From: Burkholderia ubonensis subsp. mesacidophila
GTDB taxonomy: Bacteria > Pseudomonadota > Gammaproteobacteria > Burkholderiales > Burkholderiaceae
Length of the DNA: 64,000 nucleotides
Direction: 5' to 3'
Assembly: GCF_002097715.1 (NCBI RefSeq)
Contig: NZ_CP020740.1
Coordinates: 62,001-126,000 of the forward strand
Shown: positions 8,570-16,379 of the stretch, piece after piece
How positions within the stretch are numbered: the stretch's first letter is position 1
Layout: the number at the start of each line of letters is the position of its first letter
Made by a program: the position numbers and the translations under genes
Notes under the pieces: model-generated
The model's database searches: none
Seen by the model: the letters and a program-made list of their open reading frames with translations, nothing else
Told to the model about the DNA's origin: nothing

Positions 8570-9271
8570 ATGGTCTTGACGATCATTCTTCTTTGCGGTG
8601 CTTGGGCACTGTACAAGCAGTACGCGAAACCCCACCCGCGTCGCATATCGACGCCAGCGGTAACACGGAGTCAAGCATCGGGCAACGAAGGCGAGGCGCG
8701 CGTGAACGACGAACTGCGCCGCATTCTGTCCCAGCTCTGCGGTAGCGACTTCTATGTGCATCCCACGGCGCTGTTGTTGCTTCACGCGCCGGGCACCGAG
8801 TTTCCGACCGCCGAGGTCGATCACCTCGTCGTCACGCCGTTCGGCATCTTCGTGATCGAGACCAAGAACTGGGCCGGCTCGATCCTGCCCGGCCGGACCC
8901 CCGATCTCCTTGTTTGCCACCTGCCCGGCGGCAAGGTGGAGGAGCGCCGCTCGCCGATCAGCCAGAACCGCGCGAAGGTCGCCTTCCTGCGTGGCACGCT
9001 CCCGGCTACGTGGGACGTACAAGGCCTCGGCGTCTTTGCTCACGACGCATGTACCCTTTCCGCTGACCTGCCCCTCGCCCTGGTCACCCTCCGCGACCTC
9101 GGCTACTGGTTGCGAACCCAACGGGATCGGCATGCGAAATCCGGGAATCCGAGCATCAACGTCCCGGCAGCCTGGGGTGTCGTGCGTCGTCTCAGCGTGG
9201 ACGACCCAACCGGATCGGCGCTATCCGCACACCGCCATAAAGTTGCGGGAAATTCAACCGTAAACATATGA
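8570..9271 (+). CDS. Membrane-anchored NERD (nuclease-related) domain protein
   Basis: A 233-residue protein with an N-terminal hydrophobic helix (residues 2-16) and a NERD domain of the PD-(D/E)xK nuclease fold. Visible motifs are GNEGEARV (38-45), the acidic EVDHLVVT (82-89, Asp84) and FVIETKNW (94-101, Glu97 and Lys99). NERD proteins are thought to cut or process DNA, often on plasmids, but most are uncharacterised. GAGG precedes the ATG. It stands alone behind its own putative promoter. Confidence 0.75.
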   Translation: MVLTIILLCGAWALYKQYAKPHPRRISTPAVTRSQASGNEGEARVNDELRRILSQLCGSDFYVHPTALLLLHAPGTEFPTAEVDHLVVTPFGIFVIETKNWAGSILPGRTPDLLVCHLPGGKVEERRSPISQNRAKVAFLRGTLPATWDVQGLGVFAHDACTLSADLPLALVTLRDLGYWLRTQRDRHAKSGNPSINVPAAWGVVRRLSVDDPTGSALSAHRHKVAGNSTVNI

Positions 9272-9499
9272 CCGGCAGTTTACCTTTTCTTACAATCTGT
9301 AACATTTAGTTTCAGATTGACGGCGGGCGTCATTCCGCGAAAGGCACATTGTTTCGTGCAGCTTTCGGCCCCTGATTCGAAAAAGCGCCGCGTAAGCTGG
9401 TGCACACCCCCCCAAGTCTCGCTTCCGTCGGACGGCCCCGCCCAACCCGACTTGCTGCCTAACCCGTGCCAGGGAAGGCCCCTTTTACTGGAGAGCGCT

Positions 9500-10732
9500 T
9501 TGTCCAAGAAAACGTCGAAGTCTGTAGACGACGAAACCTTCAACCCCACCGTCCCCGACAATCCCGCGTCAGATATCGACGAACTCGACCTGCCGGCCAC
9601 GTTTGCGCACGTCCCCGACAAGCTCGAACTCAGTGCCACTGCGCGCGAGGTGTTCGCCGATCTGCCCGAAAACCTGGTTCGGATCATCATCCATGAGAGC
9701 GAGGAGGTCGCGCATTCGACTCGCAAGATCCTGCAGGAACATATGCGGATTGGCGGCAACTTTGCGCACATCCATGCCTCCGTGATCGGGCATTTCGTCA
9801 GTACGCAAGGGGATAGTCGGAAGGTCCGGAACCACGCCGCCGAGCTCGTCTACGCCTTTCTCACCAAGCTCTTCCGCAAATCGAAGTCATCGGTCAGCTT
9901 GTACATCCGGTGCTACAACAAATTCTCGAACAATATTGGCGCGGTCGAAATGCTGACGATCAGCGACATGTCTCTGCTCGTCCACAACCACATCAGCGAT
10001 GAAGTTGTCGAGAAGGTGATCGAGGCAAAGCGCGAGAACCCCGACCTCAGCAAGAGCGAAGTCACACGCCTCATCGCGTCACTGAAGGATCAGATCGCGG
10101 GAAAGGACAACAGCATCGAGGAGGCGACCTCCCAGTTGACCGCCACCGTCGGACGGCTGGACGACGCACAAAGGGAGATCGACCGCCTTTCCGCCGAACT
10201 TTCAAACGTGCGACAGGAACAAGCCCGAGAGAAAGTGAAGGCGCAGGAAACTCAGGTCTCACTCGCCTCGACCGGCAAGCAGGTGAGCACACTGCAGCAC
10301 ACGATCGCGAACAGGGAACGCGAAGTCGAGCAGCTCACCGCCGAAATCGTCAAGCTGAAAGCGAACCCGTTGAAGACCGAAGTCCCGGTGCCGACGCTGC
10401 CGGAGTCCTACACGACCCTGCAGGAAGCGATGTCGGCAAAGCTCGCCGAGTTCGATGCAGCCAGCGCCCAGCTTGAGCAGGCTCAAGCACAACTTTCAGA
10501 GCTTGAGGCCCGCGTGCAGGAGCACCGTGCGTCGATCGAAGCGAGCGAGGTGCTCGAAAAGAAAATCCGCGGGCTGATCGACACCTTCAGCTCGTTCGTC
10601 CAGGACTACCACAGCGCGCAGTTGCTCGCGACCGCTGACGGAAATCCGGCCCGCTTCAAACCGCTGTTTCAGGCATTCAGCGACCTGATCGGCAAGTTCC
10701 ATGGCGAGGTGGCGGCGGCCTTAAGGGCCTGA
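9500..10732 (+). CDS. Long coiled-coil protein, possible DUF3102/KfrA-like DNA-binding protein
   Basis: A 410-residue protein. The TTG at 9500 is chosen because GGAGAG is 5 bases upstream; a longer frame from 9317 has no binding site. Residues about 25-190 are globular and helical, with an element like DUF3102 (NFAHIHASVIGHFV, then KSKSSVSLYIRCYNKF near residue 130). Residues about 200-370 form a heptad-rich coiled coil full of Gln/Glu/Arg. A short helical tail ends the protein. The plan recalls plasmid KfrA-type proteins, which combine DNA binding with a long coiled coil. It lies directly upstream of the FlhDC-like regulator. Confidence 0.55.
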   Translation: MSKKTSKSVDDETFNPTVPDNPASDIDELDLPATFAHVPDKLELSATAREVFADLPENLVRIIIHESEEVAHSTRKILQEHMRIGGNFAHIHASVIGHFVSTQGDSRKVRNHAAELVYAFLTKLFRKSKSSVSLYIRCYNKFSNNIGAVEMLTISDMSLLVHNHISDEVVEKVIEAKRENPDLSKSEVTRLIASLKDQIAGKDNSIEEATSQLTATVGRLDDAQREIDRLSAELSNVRQEQAREKVKAQETQVSLASTGKQVSTLQHTIANREREVEQLTAEIVKLKANPLKTEVPVPTLPESYTTLQEAMSAKLAEFDAASAQLEQAQAQLSELEARVQEHRASIEASEVLEKKIRGLIDTFSSFVQDYHSAQLLATADGNPARFKPLFQAFSDLIGKFHGEVAAALRA

Positions 10733-10781
10733 ATTTGGCGGGCCGAGCAACATTGTTGTGCAGTAGAAGAGAGATAGAAAA

Positions 10782-11984
10782 ATGGACAAGAAAAACTCGC
10801 GCGAGACCTACCGGTCGATCGAGCGACTATACGTACCACACTGGCTAACCGAGCGCATCCAGGTGACAAACTTCGACCTCGTCGACCAGATGAAATGGCT
10901 GCTTGAGATGGATGGCGCCTTCAACGACATTCTGGCCGTCGAGCGCAAAGAGATCGACCACGTCAAGCACAACGAGGCGTCGTTGCGAAACCTCTTGCGC
11001 ACGCCATTTTTAATGGTCGCTCCAACCCTCGAGTCGGTGGAGGACTGGCGCTGCTTCGTCGACGATACCCCCACAACCGTCGCGGTCGATCAGCTGTTTC
11101 GCAAACTTCCCCCGCTGGACGCGCTCGCGAAGTTCTCGGTTGAGCACCACAACCGCGTCTTCCTCGATCTGGTCACGAGCGTCATTCACCTGAGCGTGCT
11201 TGCTGCCCCGCTCCTCGGGATCACGACCGAGGTAGCCGCCTACCTTGCGTCGGTACCGACCTACAGACTGAGAATTGCTCTCGGTCGAATGAACGGTCTG
11301 CCGCTGTTCCGGTGGCGCTTCAACTCGACGACGTTTTGGTACCAGTTCACCGCCAGCGATTTGAGCGACGAGATGGTCGCGCACCAGATCATGGCGACCT
11401 CGCCAATCCGAATGAACAGCGCACCCGGCAAGGCCGGTTGGAGCGAACTGCGCCTGCCGCGCGACAAGAACGAGACGTACGCCCACGCCCTGATGGCATA
11501 TGGCTGCCGCGCATCGACGGCCGCCAGCCTGTTCCGGCTGAATCAGAACGCGATGCGCCAGCGGTATGTCGAGATGCACGGCACCAGCTCGCCGTGCGGC
11601 AACACGCCGAACTCGCTCAACTGGTTCGTCGAGACGCCGACCAATCGCCTCCACGGAACGATCTTCACGTGGCTCTACCGCGCCGCGCTGGCGTCCGGCG
11701 CCAACGCACCGCAAGCCCTGATCGCCACCAACGACGTCTACCAGCAGATCTTCGGCGGCCAGCACTCGATCTCCGTCGACCGCGGCTGCAACCTGACTCG
11801 CGCGATGGCAGCAGACAACCGACTCACAATTGCACCGTGCCGGACCTGCCGAACTGAATACATCGTCAGCAATAACGAGACGAAAATCGAGATGCACCAT
11901 AGCTTCGACTGTCCGGCCTGCACGGGGCAGCTTGGCGCGAAACGCCGCGGCGGCAAAGCGAGGGCGCGCAATGAGGAACAGTAA
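10782..11984 (+). CDS. FlhD-FlhC-like fused transcriptional regulator
   Basis: A 400-residue protein that I read as an FlhD-like domain followed by an FlhC-like domain. Residues 122-195 follow FlhD: a helix, then LGITTEVAAYLAS (FlhD: LGINEEMATTLAA), then a second helix and LPLFRWRF (FlhD: LVCHFRF). Residues 230-385 follow FlhC: LMAYGCRAS, RQRYVEMHGTSSPCG (FlhC: LIKLYKELRGSPPPKG), SLNWFVE, an ATNDVYQQIF helix and four zinc-type cysteines 353, 356, 377 and 380 (CRTC ... CPAC). FlhD4C2 is a transcription activator; plasmid relatives (AcaCD, SgaCD) switch on transfer genes. The two overlapping small genes downstream form an operon with it. The N-terminal 120 residues are unassigned. Confidence 0.75.
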   Translation: MDKKNSRETYRSIERLYVPHWLTERIQVTNFDLVDQMKWLLEMDGAFNDILAVERKEIDHVKHNEASLRNLLRTPFLMVAPTLESVEDWRCFVDDTPTTVAVDQLFRKLPPLDALAKFSVEHHNRVFLDLVTSVIHLSVLAAPLLGITTEVAAYLASVPTYRLRIALGRMNGLPLFRWRFNSTTFWYQFTASDLSDEMVAHQIMATSPIRMNSAPGKAGWSELRLPRDKNETYAHALMAYGCRASTAASLFRLNQNAMRQRYVEMHGTSSPCGNTPNSLNWFVETPTNRLHGTIFTWLYRAALASGANAPQALIATNDVYQQIFGGQHSISVDRGCNLTRAMAADNRLTIAPCRTCRTEYIVSNNETKIEMHHSFDCPACTGQLGAKRRGGKARARNEEQ

Positions 11985-12168
11985 CGATCGCCCCGACTCC
12001 GATGCCCTCCCCGACCTGCCGGCGAGCCTGATCGTGATCAACGGCGATCGCAGGCCGCAGTTCGCGTGGTACGACGCCGAGACTGAGCAGTACTACTCGG
12101 AGGCCGACGGGCAAGTCATCGTCGACGTCCGAGCGGCGATGCCGTGGGCGGCGGTCTACGTTCACTAG
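11971..12168 (+). CDS. Small protein overlapping the FlhDC-like gene
   Basis: A 65-residue acidic protein whose ATG lies inside the end of the FlhDC-like gene (14-base overlap). It has Pro/Asp-rich ends and a compact middle (FAWYDAETEQYYSEADG). Not recognised. The overlap implies coupled translation, so it may be a modulator of the regulator. Confidence 0.5.
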   Translation: MRNSNDRPDSDALPDLPASLIVINGDRRPQFAWYDAETEQYYSEADGQVIVDVRAAMPWAAVYVH

Positions 12169-12175
12169 GCGCCCT

Positions 12176-12541
12176 ATGGACGACCTCGCCTACCTCGTCG
12201 CCGAAAGCAATGCCGCCTGGCTCGACGGCCGTGGCGACGGCCGATTCGAGCGATACGAACGGTTCTACCAGTCGCAGCGCGAAACGCAGGCCGAGTCGTT
12301 CGAGCTCGAGCAGATCAACGAAGCCTACCCCGCGTGGGCTGGCAGTCAGCCGCCACCGATGCTCGGACTGCTGGTCAGGCCGTGGTTCGGCAAGGTGCTG
12401 GTCGCACTCACGTGCATGTACGTCGGTGCGCAAGTCGTCCCTGCCGTGTCTTCGGCGATTCCGTACAAGTCGACCGTGCTGTTGGGCGTGGCTTTCGTCG
12501 GGTTGCGGGTATTTCACTGGAAGCGACGACGAGCCAGATGA
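12176..12541 (+). CDS. Membrane protein, last gene of the FlhDC-like operon
   Basis: A 121-residue protein beginning 7 bases after the previous stop. Residues 1-60 are soluble and acidic. Two hydrophobic helices follow (about 70-88 and 95-111), then a basic tail (WKRRRAR). Not recognised. An intrinsic terminator follows. Confidence 0.55.
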   Translation: MDDLAYLVAESNAAWLDGRGDGRFERYERFYQSQRETQAESFELEQINEAYPAWAGSQPPPMLGLLVRPWFGKVLVALTCMYVGAQVVPAVSSAIPYKSTVLLGVAFVGLRVFHWKRRRAR

Positions 12542-12555
12542 GCGCCAAAACTTGA

Positions 12556-12580
12556 TTCCCGCCCTATGGCGGGATTTTTT
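12556..12580 (+). terminator. Intrinsic terminator
   Basis: TCCCGCC-CTAT-GGCGGGA followed by TTTTTT, 15 bases after the stop of the membrane-protein gene. Confidence 0.9.
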
Positions 12581-12678
12581 GCCAGAACCCCATTAAGTCT
12601 GATGAAATCGGGCCGTAATTTAGAATTGGCGGTTTTTTGGCTCGCCCAAGCCATTTTGAAAAGTGGGCCGTCGGCCAC

Positions 12679-12712
12679 GCGAACTTGACTTCGCCGCCGC
12701 GTCCGTAGGATG
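12679..12712 (+). promoter_or_regulatory. Putative promoter of the CAP lipoprotein gene
   Basis: GCGAACTTGACTTCG resembles the shared CCGAAACTTGACTT element (8502-8515). TTGACT at 12685-12690 could pair with TAGGAT at 12706-12711, at a short 15-base spacing. Confidence 0.35.
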
Positions 12713-12762
12713 GAATCAAGGGTTCGCAAGGTGCGCACCCGACAACAAAATGAGGACCAACA

Positions 12763-13812
12763 ATGAAGAAGATCACGACCATCAGCCTTTCTGCCCTTTC
12801 GGTAGCGACGGTTCTGGCGCTCGCAGCATGCGGCGGAGGCGGTGGTGACGGTAGTGGCAGTTCCAACGGTGCGCCGAGCAGCAATTCTGGCTCCTCGGGC
12901 GGGAACTCCGGATCGTCCGGCGGCGGCTCGACGCCGCCTGCCGTGCCCGGTACGGTCGGTAGCCCTCAATACAGCACACAGAGCGCGCAACTTGCCGCAT
13001 TCAATTTGCTGAACCAGTACCGTCAACAGTGCGGCTTCCCTGCCCTCAAGCAGAACACCGTGCTCGATCAAGCCGCCCAGAATCACGCAAAATACATTGG
13101 GCTCAATGGCGCGGTGACAGATTCGGAGCTGGCCGGAAATCAAGGTTACACGGGAGCCAGCTATGTTGATCGGGCGACCGCGGTGGGTTTTCCGAATGGC
13201 CCTATTGGAGTCGGAGCTAGCGGAGCCGGGAACGCCGTATTCACGAGCAACTTCAATGCGGCCCTTGCTGGGCAACAGTTCGTCTATTCGCTGCTAGGTG
13301 GCGCATACCACGCCGTCGTTGCTGCATTCCCGGTCGATAACGCGGGTTTCGGCGAGTATGAAACTCAGGCCAGTTCGGGCTCCTACACCTATACGGAATC
13401 TTGGCAGTCGATCAGTCTGTACAGCACAAGCGCGCAGACGATTCAAAACGGACCGAAAACGTTCCCATGTGATGGCGTGACCGGTGTCCCGTATCGCGAG
13501 GTTGGTGAAATTCCGGCTCCTCCGAACGTATCGTCGTCTGGCTCGGGCACTCCGATCGTCGTGATGGGTAACCTCTCCGACTCAATCACGCTGCAATCCG
13601 CATCCATGACTGGACCGTCCGGTGCTGTTGCAATTCAAATTCTCAATGCGAACACCGATCCGAACAAGCTACTCGGCAAGTATCAGGCGATTGCATATCC
13701 GACCTCGCCGTTGTCGCCTAATACCACCTACAGCGTATCAGTTACGGGCACGGTGAACGGCACCTCGTTCTCCCGGACCTTCTCGTTCACGACTGGGAAT
13801 GTCGTCGGCTGA
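12763..13812 (+). CDS. Secreted lipoprotein with a CAP (SCP/PR-1) domain
   Basis: A 349-residue lipoprotein. The signal peptide ends at the lipobox LAAC (Cys23). A Gly/Ser-rich linker runs to about residue 55, then a CAP/SCP domain (AAFNLLNQYRQQCGFPALKQN, DQAAQNHAKYI) to about 240. The final 90 residues look like an immunoglobulin/fibronectin-type beta module (PLSPNTTYSVSVTGTV). CAP proteins are extracellular; many bind lipids or walls and their activity is rarely known. It lies between the FlhDC-like operon and the end of the pilus operon, so a surface role in cell contact is an inference. It has its own promoter and terminator. Confidence 0.8.
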   Translation: MKKITTISLSALSVATVLALAACGGGGGDGSGSSNGAPSSNSGSSGGNSGSSGGGSTPPAVPGTVGSPQYSTQSAQLAAFNLLNQYRQQCGFPALKQNTVLDQAAQNHAKYIGLNGAVTDSELAGNQGYTGASYVDRATAVGFPNGPIGVGASGAGNAVFTSNFNAALAGQQFVYSLLGGAYHAVVAAFPVDNAGFGEYETQASSGSYTYTESWQSISLYSTSAQTIQNGPKTFPCDGVTGVPYREVGEIPAPPNVSSSGSGTPIVVMGNLSDSITLQSASMTGPSGAVAIQILNANTDPNKLLGKYQAIAYPTSPLSPNTTYSVSVTGTVNGTSFSRTFSFTTGNVVG

Positions 13813-13826
13813 CGTGAAGCGTCATT

Positions 13827-13860
13827 GACCTGCCGAGCAATCCGTTCGGCAGGTCGTTTT
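13827..13860 (+). terminator. Intrinsic terminator
   Basis: GACCTGCCGA at 13827-13836 pairs perfectly with 13846-13855, followed by GTTTT. It ends the CAP lipoprotein transcript, and may also shield it from the convergent pilus operon. Confidence 0.8.
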
Positions 13861-13876
13861 CGACATCTCGATATCG

Positions 13877-14539
13877 TCATAGCCCCCAGGGCGCAGTCGG
13901 GAGGCGACTCCATCCGTAACCGATGACATGAAGGTTATTATCGATTACGCATCCAAACTCCACCGGCCAAACTCCTGAATGCCCCATCGCTATAACCGCC
14001 CGGGTTCCATTCGGGCTGATGACATCACCGAAAACGTCATCGTGATCAACGAGGGTTGAACCAAGGTCCGTACTCATGGAGACGGATCCCCATGCCCACA
14101 TATCATTCGAGTACGTGACGAATTTGGAAGGCGTAAAGCTCGGGTACGGCGCAGGATTCGCGAAATACAGCGCCCTGCATTGCGAAAGTGGCGTCGCAGA
14201 CGGCTGCGGGGTTACATGCGGAGTGCAGGTTGGCTGGGTCCAACTGGAACCGCTCCACGAGGACGGTAAGACCATATCGTAACCACTCGGACAAGCAGGG
14301 GGTGCCTGATAATTGCATTGCGGTGCACTCCAACGCGATCCCTGCCAGACTGCCGCTGAAACTGTTGTCCAGCCCGCCCCGGACTGGCACTGCGGCTGGG
14401 GAATCGGTGCATTCTGGATCGGTGTCGTGCACGAAGAATCCTGGTACCCGTAAGAGCAACGGACTGGCGCTGCGTCAGCCCGGGCCACTAAGGCCAGCCA
14501 AACAGCGAGCGCAAAAAGCACTCGCGGCATAATTGTCAT
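13877..14539 (-). CDS. Secreted Cys/Trp-rich protein at the end of the pilus operon
   Basis: A 220-residue exported protein with a signal peptide (MTIMPRVLFALAVWLALVARADA). The mature N-terminus has a two-fold repeat of about 35 residues containing W-(S/V)-x-W-x-x-P-x-C (AVWQGSRWSAPQC and SWSGSSWTQPTC). An unrelated C-terminal domain follows. It starts 12 bases after pilV, as the last gene of the operon. Position and repeats suggest an adhesin or pilus-tip accessory. Such Trp/Cys repeats also occur in PilV-type tip proteins. Confidence 0.55.
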   Translation of the reverse strand: MTIMPRVLFALAVWLALVARADAAPVRCSYGYQDSSCTTPIQNAPIPQPQCQSGAGWTTVSAAVWQGSRWSAPQCNYQAPPACPSGYDMVLPSSWSGSSWTQPTCTPHVTPQPSATPLSQCRALYFANPAPYPSFTPSKFVTYSNDMWAWGSVSMSTDLGSTLVDHDDVFGDVISPNGTRAVIAMGHSGVWPVEFGCVIDNNLHVIGYGWSRLPTAPWGL

Positions 14540-14551
14540 TCTTTCTCTCCG

Positions 14552-15766
14552 CTAAAACGCGCAGTAGGTCTCGGCGACAGCCGAACCGGCGATACCGCTA
14601 TCACTTCCATCCGTAATCCATACGGTCCACGGTCCTGATCCAGACGTCGTGACGTTCACCGTCGCGGTTGTGTCGACATAGACGTTCTGCAGGTTCACGA
14701 CAATTTGCGGGGTTCCACCCGCCGAGCAAGACGGGGCCGGCACCCCCCAACCGTTTTGCACGACATAGTAGTTGTAGCGAAGCGCTGTGCCCCCGATCGG
14801 CAACCACACGTGGTCCTGGCAGGACAGCCATTGCCCGCGGCCGTCGGTATTCTGAGCACCATCACCGTTGATTGGGCACCAGGTTCTCGGCACAGCAACG
14901 GCTCCCGGCCGCACTACGCCTTCTGAAATCACGTCACCCGAATGCAAGGGCGCGTAAGTCGAGGTCCCGTCCTTGAGTACCTGTAGCGAACCGCTCTGAT
15001 AGACGTTCGTGTTTCCGGACCCGTCGTTCGCGATCCGAGAAACGTTTCCGTTGGTGCTCGAGAGCAGTTGCGCACCCTGTACGTTGCCGGTCGCCGTCAG
15101 GTTCTTCAGGTTGTTGATGCTGACGCCGTTGGCGTTCTGGTCGCCCGTCCAGGTCAGCGAACCGTCGCGCCGGATATAGACGGAATTGCCGTCCGTCGTT
15201 GGCCCGTTCGTCGCCATCACGACCGCTGCCGGCGCGCCGGGTACGGGATTGGCCGCGTTCCACGCGCCGTTTAGCCCGAAAACCGTCGCCGAGTTCTGTG
15301 CCTTCGAGAAGCCGAATCCGTTGCCGGCGGCCTGCGCGACGATACCCGCGCCCGCGACATCCGGCTGCCCATCCCTCGTCACCGGCTTCGACGGGTACAG
15401 GAGATAGCTGACACGACATCCGCTCGCACTGGTCGAACAGCCAGCCGGCCCGACACTCATTTGGACCGTGTACGTGCCGCCCCAGAACGGACCCGCCGCG
15501 TAATTTGCCTTCAGGTAGCCGGAGGACTGCAGTTGTGCCAACGTCGGCGGCGTAACGGCCGTCGGCCCGGGCGCAACCAGTTGAGCGACCAAGTTGCCAT
15601 AGTTGTCGGTCACCCAGTTCGCCAGGGCAGCATTGATGACCGCTTCGTTCTTCCCTTCGGCAGTCAGCACCTCGCGCCGGCGCTTCGCCACGTCATCCTT
15701 GATGCCCTGTAACGTCAAGAAGGCCATGGCGACGAGCACAATCGTCGTTTCGATGATGCTGAGCAT
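14552..15766 (-). CDS. pilV: PilV-type minor pilin / pilus-tip adhesin
   Basis: A 404-residue type IVb minor pilin. The N-terminal hydrophobic helix MLSIIETTIVLVAMAFL carries the pilin Glu. Residues about 25-180 form a pilin-like head. The C-terminal half is rich in Asn/Gly/Thr with short beta repeats and Cys, like the receptor-binding tails of shufflon PilV proteins. No inverted 19-bp shufflon repeats are visible in or after the gene, so it appears fixed. There is no leader before the hydrophobic helix: a stop codon lies just upstream in frame and AGGACAGG precedes this ATG. Confidence 0.75.
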   Translation of the reverse strand: MLSIIETTIVLVAMAFLTLQGIKDDVAKRRREVLTAEGKNEAVINAALANWVTDNYGNLVAQLVAPGPTAVTPPTLAQLQSSGYLKANYAAGPFWGGTYTVQMSVGPAGCSTSASGCRVSYLLYPSKPVTRDGQPDVAGAGIVAQAAGNGFGFSKAQNSATVFGLNGAWNAANPVPGAPAAVVMATNGPTTDGNSVYIRRDGSLTWTGDQNANGVSINNLKNLTATGNVQGAQLLSSTNGNVSRIANDGSGNTNVYQSGSLQVLKDGTSTYAPLHSGDVISEGVVRPGAVAVPRTWCPINGDGAQNTDGRGQWLSCQDHVWLPIGGTALRYNYYVVQNGWGVPAPSCSAGGTPQIVVNLQNVYVDTTATVNVTTSGSGPWTVWITDGSDSGIAGSAVAETYCAF

Positions 15767-15775
15767 CGCCTGTCC

Positions 15776-16372
15776 TCAATGGTCGTGGGTCGCGTACATC
15801 ACGACGCTCGCTGTTGCGCCCGCCGACGCGCAGGCGCTGGCTGACGCGCTCGAGCTGTACGTCGTACCCGGCCCCGAGATGGTCGTGTTGTTCACCTTGA
15901 CCATCGTGTAGGCGGACGCGATCGCGTCCGCCGAGAGCGTGCAGACTGTCGAAGGAACCGGATAGGTGACTGCCACGGCGTCGTTAGACGCGGTCACCGT
16001 GGCTGCTGCTGCGGTCACGGGGCCACCGAAGAGCCCGGTCAACGCACCGGTCGTGGTACTGAGACGGCGGCCCGCGGAATCGAACGCGTGGTTCTGGGTC
16101 AGCGACAGCATGGACACACTGGCGAAATCGACATCGCCCGACGTAGCGTCCTGAATCCCACTGCGGAAATACTGCGCCTCGCTCTTGAACTGGAAAGCGT
16201 GGACGCGATCCATGATGTAGCCGCGCCCCATATACGCGACGAGCGTGATCAACGCAGCAGCAGCCATGACGGCTGCGGCCTCGACCAGCGACAGCTCCCC
16301 CTTTTGTCGACGGAGCCCTTTCCCGACAAAACGCGGCCGACTCATCGGTTTCTTGCTGGTTTGCTTCATCAT
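15776..16372 (-). CDS. pilS: Type IVb major prepilin PilS
   Basis: A 198-residue prepilin. A basic leader of about 23 residues ends in RRQKG, then ELSLVEAAAVMAAAALITLVAYMG forms the pilin helix. The head resembles PilS (YFRSGIQDAT near residue 80), with paired cysteines in the C-terminal half. Type IVb pilins normally read G-LSLIE; here an extra Glu sits between Gly and Leu, so the cleavage point is unclear. The start is one of two adjacent ATGs after AGGAG; the second (16369) has the better spacing. Gene order pilR-pilS-pilV matches R64-type operons. Confidence 0.8.
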   Translation of the reverse strand: MMKQTSKKPMSRPRFVGKGLRRQKGELSLVEAAAVMAAAALITLVAYMGRGYIMDRVHAFQFKSEAQYFRSGIQDATSGDVDFASVSMLSLTQNHAFDSAGRRLSTTTGALTGLFGGPVTAAAATVTASNDAVAVTYPVPSTVCTLSADAIASAYTMVKVNNTTISGPGTTYSSSASASACASAGATASVVMYATHDH

Positions 16373-16379
16373 TCGACTC

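Noticed and set aside
14552..15766. Possible shufflon in or after pilV
   Set aside because: No inverted 19-bp repeats or invertible C-terminal cassettes were seen; the nearby recombinases lie over 20 kb away.
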